A stretch of DNA of 64,000 bases from Oceanobacillus sojae (GTDB lineage Bacteria; Bacillota; Bacilli; Bacillales; Amphibacillaceae), in NCBI RefSeq assembly GCF_007991515.1, contig NZ_BJYM01000009.1:62001-126000 (forward strand). The letters run 5' to 3'. Within the stretch, counting starts at the first letter, position 1, and each line of letters begins with the position of its first letter. Positions 61,143 to 64,000 of this stretch are shown piece after piece. Under the pieces are notes generated by a model, which was not told where the DNA came from, searched no databases, and was given only the letters and a program-made list of their open reading frames with translations. Made by a program: the position numbers and the translations under genes.

Positions 61143-62678
61143 ATGAAGACACAGAATTATGCCATTATTGATATCGGCTCAAACACAATGCGTTTAGTTA
61201 TTTACGAAAAAACAAAGAGCAACCGTCTGAAAGAAATAGAGAACGTCAAAGCCTCCTCCAGGCTGAGAACTTTTTTAGAAGAAGATAATACATTAAACCA
61301 AGCAGGAATTGACCGTTTAATAGATACACTGAAAAGTTTTCAGGAAGTGCTGGCAACCTATACACTGCAAGACACAATTTGTGCGGCTACTGCTGCTATC
61401 CGGCAAGCCGTGAATAAAAAGGAAATTGAAACACAAATCGTGCAAAAAACAGGATTGAATATCCGAATTTTAAGCGAAGAAGAAGAAGCCTACTATGGTT
61501 ATTTAGCTGTTGTCCATTCCACCTCACTGAAAGAAGGAATTACAGTAGATATTGGAGGCGGCAGTACCGAGGTTACCTATTTTGAGAATCGTGAATTAAA
61601 GGACTCACACAGTTTTCCTTTTGGTGCGCTTACTTTAAAAGATTTCTTTAAAAAATCCATTCCGACTACAGAAGAACTCACAACACTGCGCCAATATTTA
61701 AGGGAACAATTTGCAACACTTCCATGGCTTAAGGATAGAGAAGTGAAATTAGTTGCTATCGGTGGAAGTGCTAGAAACCTGGCACAAATTCATCAAAATC
61801 TGGAGTCTTACCCATTAGCAGGGCTGCATGAGTATCAGATGTTTCAAAAGGATATTATAGAAGTAAGCAGTTACTTAACCTCGTTAAAACCATCTAAATT
61901 AGCAAAAGTAGAAGGTCTCTCTAAAGATAGGGCGGATATTATCATTCCGGCAATTGAAGTCTTTCACTGTCTCTATCAGACGATCCAGGCAGAAAGCTTG
62001 ATTTTAAGCCGGAAAGGATTACGGGATGGCGTTTTATATGAACATTTAGCAAAAGAGTCTGATTCCTCTCTCTATCCGAACGTTCTGGAAGAAAGTATAC
62101 AAGAGCTTGTAAATGATTATGATCTGGATCGAAAACATATCCGGCATGTCCAGAATTTAACTGAGCAGGTGTTTGATTTTTGTAAAGAGAATGGGCTTAT
62201 TCAATTAGACAAGCAGGACCGCAAACTGCTTAAAATGGCGAGTTTTTTATTTAATCTTGGCGAATATATTGATTCCGAATCAAGTCCTCAGCATACTTTC
62301 TATCTCCTTGCCAACCGTACCATTGATGGTTTGGAGCATCGGGAACGTGTGAAGCTTGCACTTGTTGCATCTTTTAAAAACAAAACTGTTTTTAATCAAT
62401 TCATCCAGCCATATAAGTCATGGTTTTTAAAAGACGAGCGGAGGAAGCTGTTGGAGCTGGGTTCTTTATTAAAATTCACCTACTGTCTGGATGCTACCAG
62501 AAGGCAAATCGTAGACCGGATTGATTTTAAATTAAAGAAAAAGAACATTCTTATCCGAGTATATACAAAAGCAAATGCAATGCCGGAAGAATATCAGGCA
62601 GAAAAGCAGAAAAAACATCTTGAAAAAGCCATTGGTAAAGATGTTGAATTAGAATTTATCGCAGATAGCCAAATGTAA
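61143..62678 (+). CDS. ppx: exopolyphosphatase, Ppx/GppA family
   Basis: The 511-aa protein removes terminal phosphates from polyphosphate (or pppGpp). The ASKHA fold shows phosphate 1 IIDIGSNTMRLVIYE, VDIGGGSTEVTYF and IGGSARNLAQI. The second half is HD-like and helical (about 320-510). AGGAGG precedes ATG 61143. It lies 190 bp upstream of ppk on the same strand, so synthesis and degradation of polyphosphate are genetically linked here, with ppk having its own Pho box. Confidence 0.94.
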   Translation: MKTQNYAIIDIGSNTMRLVIYEKTKSNRLKEIENVKASSRLRTFLEEDNTLNQAGIDRLIDTLKSFQEVLATYTLQDTICAATAAIRQAVNKKEIETQIVQKTGLNIRILSEEEEAYYGYLAVVHSTSLKEGITVDIGGGSTEVTYFENRELKDSHSFPFGALTLKDFFKKSIPTTEELTTLRQYLREQFATLPWLKDREVKLVAIGGSARNLAQIHQNLESYPLAGLHEYQMFQKDIIEVSSYLTSLKPSKLAKVEGLSKDRADIIIPAIEVFHCLYQTIQAESLILSRKGLRDGVLYEHLAKESDSSLYPNVLEESIQELVNDYDLDRKHIRHVQNLTEQVFDFCKENGLIQLDKQDRKLLKMASFLFNLGEYIDSESSPQHTFYLLANRTIDGLEHRERVKLALVASFKNKTVFNQFIQPYKSWFLKDERRKLLELGSLLKFTYCLDATRRQIVDRIDFKLKKKNILIRVYTKANAMPEEYQAEKQKKHLEKAIGKDVELEFIADSQM

Positions 62679-62784
62679 AATCTCTGCTGAGTGATGTTTC
62701 ATTTTATTACTTTTACGAAATGGTTTATTTATCTATTTTTGTAAGGAGGTATGTACCCAATACACCTCCAGTAACCCAGGATTG

Positions 62785-62838
62785 TTCACACAAATTTTAC
62801 ACCACTTTAACATACTTTATATAGAGAAAGCTTATGAT
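62785..62838 (+). promoter_or_regulatory. PhoP box and promoter of ppk
   Basis: Three direct repeats, TTCACA (62785), TTTACA (62796) and TTAACA (62807), are spaced exactly 11 bp apart, the pattern of the Bacillus PhoP box (TT[ACT]ACA with about 5-bp gaps). A -10-like TATGAT at 62833-62838 puts the repeats at about -60 to -33, typical of a PhoP-activated promoter. Phosphate starvation induction of ppk is inferred. Confidence 0.65.
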
Positions 62839-62869
62839 ATATATAGGACTATAAAAGGGATGGTGTTCT

Positions 62870-64000
62870 ATGGGTCAACATACAAAAACAGCCAGCTCAC
62901 CTGCCTCTTACAATAACAGGGAGCTGAGCTGGCTCTCATTTAATAAACGCGTATTAGAAGAAGCAGCTGATTCAGGTAATCCATTACTCGAAAGGCTGCG
63001 GTTTTTATCTATCTTTTCATCAAATCTGGACGAATTCTTTATGGTTCGTGTAGCCGGGTTAAAGGATCAGGTAAAGGCAGGATTTAACCGTCCTGATGAC
63101 AAATCGAATTTGACCCCCAAGCAGCAGCTCTCTGCTATCGCATCCTTTAATCATAATCTGGTAGAACAGCAATACAGGCTGTATAAACAGTTACAGGAGC
63201 AATTAGAAGAAGAACAGATTCAACTTTTTCAAATGGGTGATTTGTCAGCAGAAGAAATATATTCTCTTGAGCAATATTTTGATGAGCAGGTTTATCCAAT
63301 TCTTACACCGATGGCAATCGATGCCTACCGCGCTTTTCCTATGCTGTTAAATAAATCTTTAAACCTTGCCATTCAATTAAAGGATGAATATGAACAAGAA
63401 CAGCTTCATAAAAAAACAGCTATTGTTCAGGTACCTGCTTTACTGGATCGCTTTATCCGGATTAATAACGAGCATCACCATTATGTTTTATTAGAAGATG
63501 TCATTCGTTATTTTATTCATAAGCTCTTTAAAGGATATCGTGTTATTTCAACAAGTACTTTCCGCATTACACGAAATGCAGATATGAATATCCATGAAGA
63601 CAGTGCACATGACTTATTGAAAGAAATTGAAAAAGAGCTGAAAAAGCGAAAATTCGGAGCTGCTGTCCGCCTTGAAATGAATAGTATGGAACAGGATCCG
63701 AATATTACCCCGTTTCTGCTTCATGAGCTGGAAATTCATGAAAAGGATCTGTACATTGTTGATGGACCACTTGATTTAACGTGCCTAAATGATTTCTATA
63801 ATCAAGTAAAGCATGACCATGAGCAGCTTATTTATGAAACCTTCATCCCGCAGCCTGCACAAGATATTCATGAGGACGAGACTGTATTCGAAGCAGTCAG
63901 AAAAAGAGATCTCTTTCTCCACCATCCTTACGAATCATTTGAGCCGATTGTTGATCTTATGCGGGAAGCTGCTGATGATCCAGATGTACTGGCAATTAAG
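62870..64000 (+). CDS. ppk: polyphosphate kinase (partial, runs off the right edge)
   Basis: The first 377 codons of polyphosphate kinase are present; the gene continues past 64000. It begins MGQHTKTASSPASYNNRELSW and continues with the conserved FLSIFSSNLDEFFMVRVAGLKDQ, VYPILTPMAIDAYRAFPML and RVISTSTFRITRNADMNIHEDS of the N-terminal and head domains. The catalytic histidine region lies beyond the edge. ATG 62870 follows AAAGGGA by 9 bp. With ppx upstream it controls polyphosphate turnover. Confidence 0.93.
   Translation, partial: MGQHTKTASSPASYNNRELSWLSFNKRVLEEAADSGNPLLERLRFLSIFSSNLDEFFMVRVAGLKDQVKAGFNRPDDKSNLTPKQQLSAIASFNHNLVEQQYRLYKQLQEQLEEEQIQLFQMGDLSAEEIYSLEQYFDEQVYPILTPMAIDAYRAFPMLLNKSLNLAIQLKDEYEQEQLHKKTAIVQVPALLDRFIRINNEHHHYVLLEDVIRYFIHKLFKGYRVISTSTFRITRNADMNIHEDSAHDLLKEIEKELKKRKFGAAVRLEMNSMEQDPNITPFLLHELEIHEKDLYIVDGPLDLTCLNDFYNQVKHDHEQLIYETFIPQPAQDIHEDETVFEAVRKRDLFLHHPYESFEPIVDLMREAADDPDVLAIK

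Noticed and set aside
62744-62776. Seven-codon leader frame with ribosome binding site in a GGAGGT/ACCTCC hairpin upstream of ppk
   Set aside because: It lies before the predicted ppk transcription start, so it would be present only in read-through from ppx; the stem is short.
1-64000. Defence islands, prophage, CRISPR, biosynthetic gene clusters, tRNA or rRNA genes
   Set aside because: None supported; genes are ordinary chromosomal genes of a spore former, with no regularly spaced repeats, integrase or transposase genes.

Overview
The window is a chromosomal stretch of a low-GC, endospore-forming Firmicute. The forespore small acid-soluble protein, the PrkA/YhbH/SpoVR trio, Bacillus-type ribosome binding sites, a T-box leader, CcpA-type cre sites and Bacillaceae-style intergenic repeats all point to Bacillaceae. 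Gene content and order look to me like Oceanobacillus or a near relative such as Virgibacillus; that genus-level call is inference from memory, not a search. I see no prophage, conjugative element, complete insertion sequence, CRISPR array, rRNA or tRNA, and no defence island.

Layout. 1-7.7 kb is amino-acid biosynthesis: the start of an isoleucine-type T-box leader running off the left edge, ilvD, a class V aminotransferase paired with serA, a HAD phosphatase and ilvE. 7.8-16.8 kb is mixed: an aldo/keto reductase, two intergenic repeat elements, an alpha/beta SASP, a YitT protein, an acyl-CoA synthetase/dipeptidase pair, a GTPase with a DUF697-like tail, an acetyltransferase and a methyltransferase. 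16.8-22.3 kb holds spoVR, yhbH and prkA plus a lipoprotein. 22.4-27.2 kb has a Cof-type phosphatase, an acetyltransferase, a 37-aa membrane protein, a large-subunit catalase and an aldo/keto reductase. 27.3-33.0 kb is a five-gene acyl-CoA cluster (thiolase, acyl-CoA ligase, nitronate monooxygenase-like, enoyl-CoA hydratase-like, metallo-beta-lactamase fold) with a cre site upstream and a perfect FadR-type palindrome inside the thiolase gene. 33.5-37.5 kb carries the 5-oxoprolinase genes pxpB-pxpA-pxpC followed by an unassigned permease. 37.7-41.9 kb has an MFS exporter, a concentrative nucleoside transporter, a purine nucleoside phosphorylase and an LmrA/YxaF-type TetR regulator with a clear promoter and operator. 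42-49.6 kb has telA/xpaC, a type II pantothenate kinase, a ComEC-like metallo-hydrolase lipoprotein with a helix-hairpin-helix tail plus a DUF3006 protein, and pdxS-pdxT divergent from pdxR. 50-54.8 kb has an alanine/glycine symporter, purU, a TcaA-like protein and an Hsp20. 55-58.9 kb is a KDG catabolic operon (kdgR-kdgA-kdgK) with an adjacent oxidoreductase and a double LacI-type operator. 59-61 kb has two paralogous Gly/Pro/Tyr-rich small proteins around a secreted acidic protein whose signal peptide is split by an apparent frameshift. The right edge holds ppx and the start of ppk, which is preceded by a PhoP-type box.

Most operons are short and end in clear intrinsic terminators, many shared by convergent genes. 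No wholly new multi-gene system is evident. The most promising leads are the unassigned permease behind pxpBAC, the lipoprotein MBL-HhH/DUF3006 pair, the TetR-nucleoside salvage linkage, the intragenic FadR-like palindrome, the Pho box before ppk and the frameshifted signal peptide.
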